The notes under the pieces were generated by a model, which worked only from the letters and a program-made list of their open reading frames with translations, did not search any database and was not told the origin of the DNA. A DNA stretch of 22,045 bases from Bacteroidales bacterium UBA1216. Its GTDB lineage: Bacteria; Bacteroidota; Bacteroidia; Bacteroidales; Paludibacteraceae. The translations under genes and the position numbers were made by a program. The DNA lies in assembly GCA_002309255.1 (NCBI GenBank), contig DBXI01000049.1:1-22045 (forward strand), given 5' to 3'. Shown one piece after another: positions 21,880 through 22,045 of the stretch (position 1 is its first letter; every line of letters begins with the position of its first letter).

Positions 21880-22032
21880 TTACTTAAAGAACTCTTGAAC
21901 TTTCTCGTTCTCTACGATCTCTTCCTGGAAGATGTAAGCACCGGTCTTCGGGCTCTTTACCATCTTGATGCACTTCGTGTGGTTACGTCCGGCGTTGCCG
22001 GTGTGAAGTGTTGCAACCGCTTTCTTTGCCAT
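21880..22032 (-). CDS. DUF4295 small basic protein
   Basis: This 50-residue protein starts MAKKAVATLHTG and ends VENEKVQEFFK. The segment KMVKSPKTGAYIFQEEIV is the hallmark of DUF4295, a family found in Bacteroidota, usually just after rpmB and rpmG (ribosomal proteins L28 and L33). Its role is not established; the size, charge and gene context suggest a ribosome-associated protein. Unlike its neighbours it has a clear Shine-Dalgarno: on the minus strand AGGAG (22045-22041) lies eight bases before the ATG. Genes upstream of it are outside the window. Confidence 0.9.
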   Translation of the reverse strand: MAKKAVATLHTGNAGRNHTKCIKMVKSPKTGAYIFQEEIVENEKVQEFFK

Positions 22033-22040
22033 TGTTTAAT

Positions 22041-22045
22041 CTCCT
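22041..22045 (-). promoter_or_regulatory. Shine-Dalgarno of the DUF4295 gene
   Basis: AGGAG on the minus strand with an 8-base spacing to ATG. It is worth noting because the starts of tyrS, deoD, rfbC, porV and the metallopeptidase in this window have no such sequence. Confidence 0.65.

Overview
This window comes from a bacterium of the order Bacteroidales (phylum Bacteroidota). Four things point there: two promoters with the Bacteroidota pattern (TTTG or CTTG, a 20-base spacer, then TAACTTTG); a porU-porV pair of the type IX secretion system (T9SS); a DUF4295 small protein, which is confined to that phylum; and almost no Shine-Dalgarno sequences. The species cannot be named. Nothing looks like phage, insertion sequence, CRISPR, rRNA or tRNA. 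Most genes are ordinary housekeeping genes; the unusual material is in the spacers.

Plus strand, 1-4183: the tail of a small lipoprotein gene and its terminator, a promoter and a strongly folded leader, then tyrS (tyrosyl-tRNA synthetase), deoD (purine nucleoside phosphorylase), rfbC and rfbD (the last two steps of dTDP-L-rhamnose synthesis). rfbD meets the minus-strand block tail to tail with two bases between the stop codons.

Minus strand, 22032 down to 4186, in order of transcription: DUF4295 protein, a zinc metallopeptidase lipoprotein, der, a degenerate fumarylacetoacetate-hydrolase-like protein (FAH) overlapping porU, porV, ispF, a small exported protein, aroK, sufE, a WYL-domain regulator, and a complete tripartite ABC efflux system (ATPase, two MacB-type permeases, HlyD-type adaptor, TolC-type channel). 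FAH-like, porU, porV and ispF in this order match what I recall of the Porphyromonas gingivalis porU region. The regulator lies 3 bases before the ATPase gene and probably controls the pump.

The spacers carry most of the novelty. (1) A structured repeat of about 125-130 bases begins exactly at the TAG stop codon of tyrS and porV, with a decayed version after porU. (2) At least ten gene junctions, plus two coding stretches, are built from short tandem words of exact or near period 7 or 8, with a different word at each place. (3) An array of nine units with exact 11-base period lies between der and the FAH-like gene. (4) One 20-base palindrome occurs at two junctions inside the efflux operon. 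(5) The tyrS leader folds into a nested hairpin.
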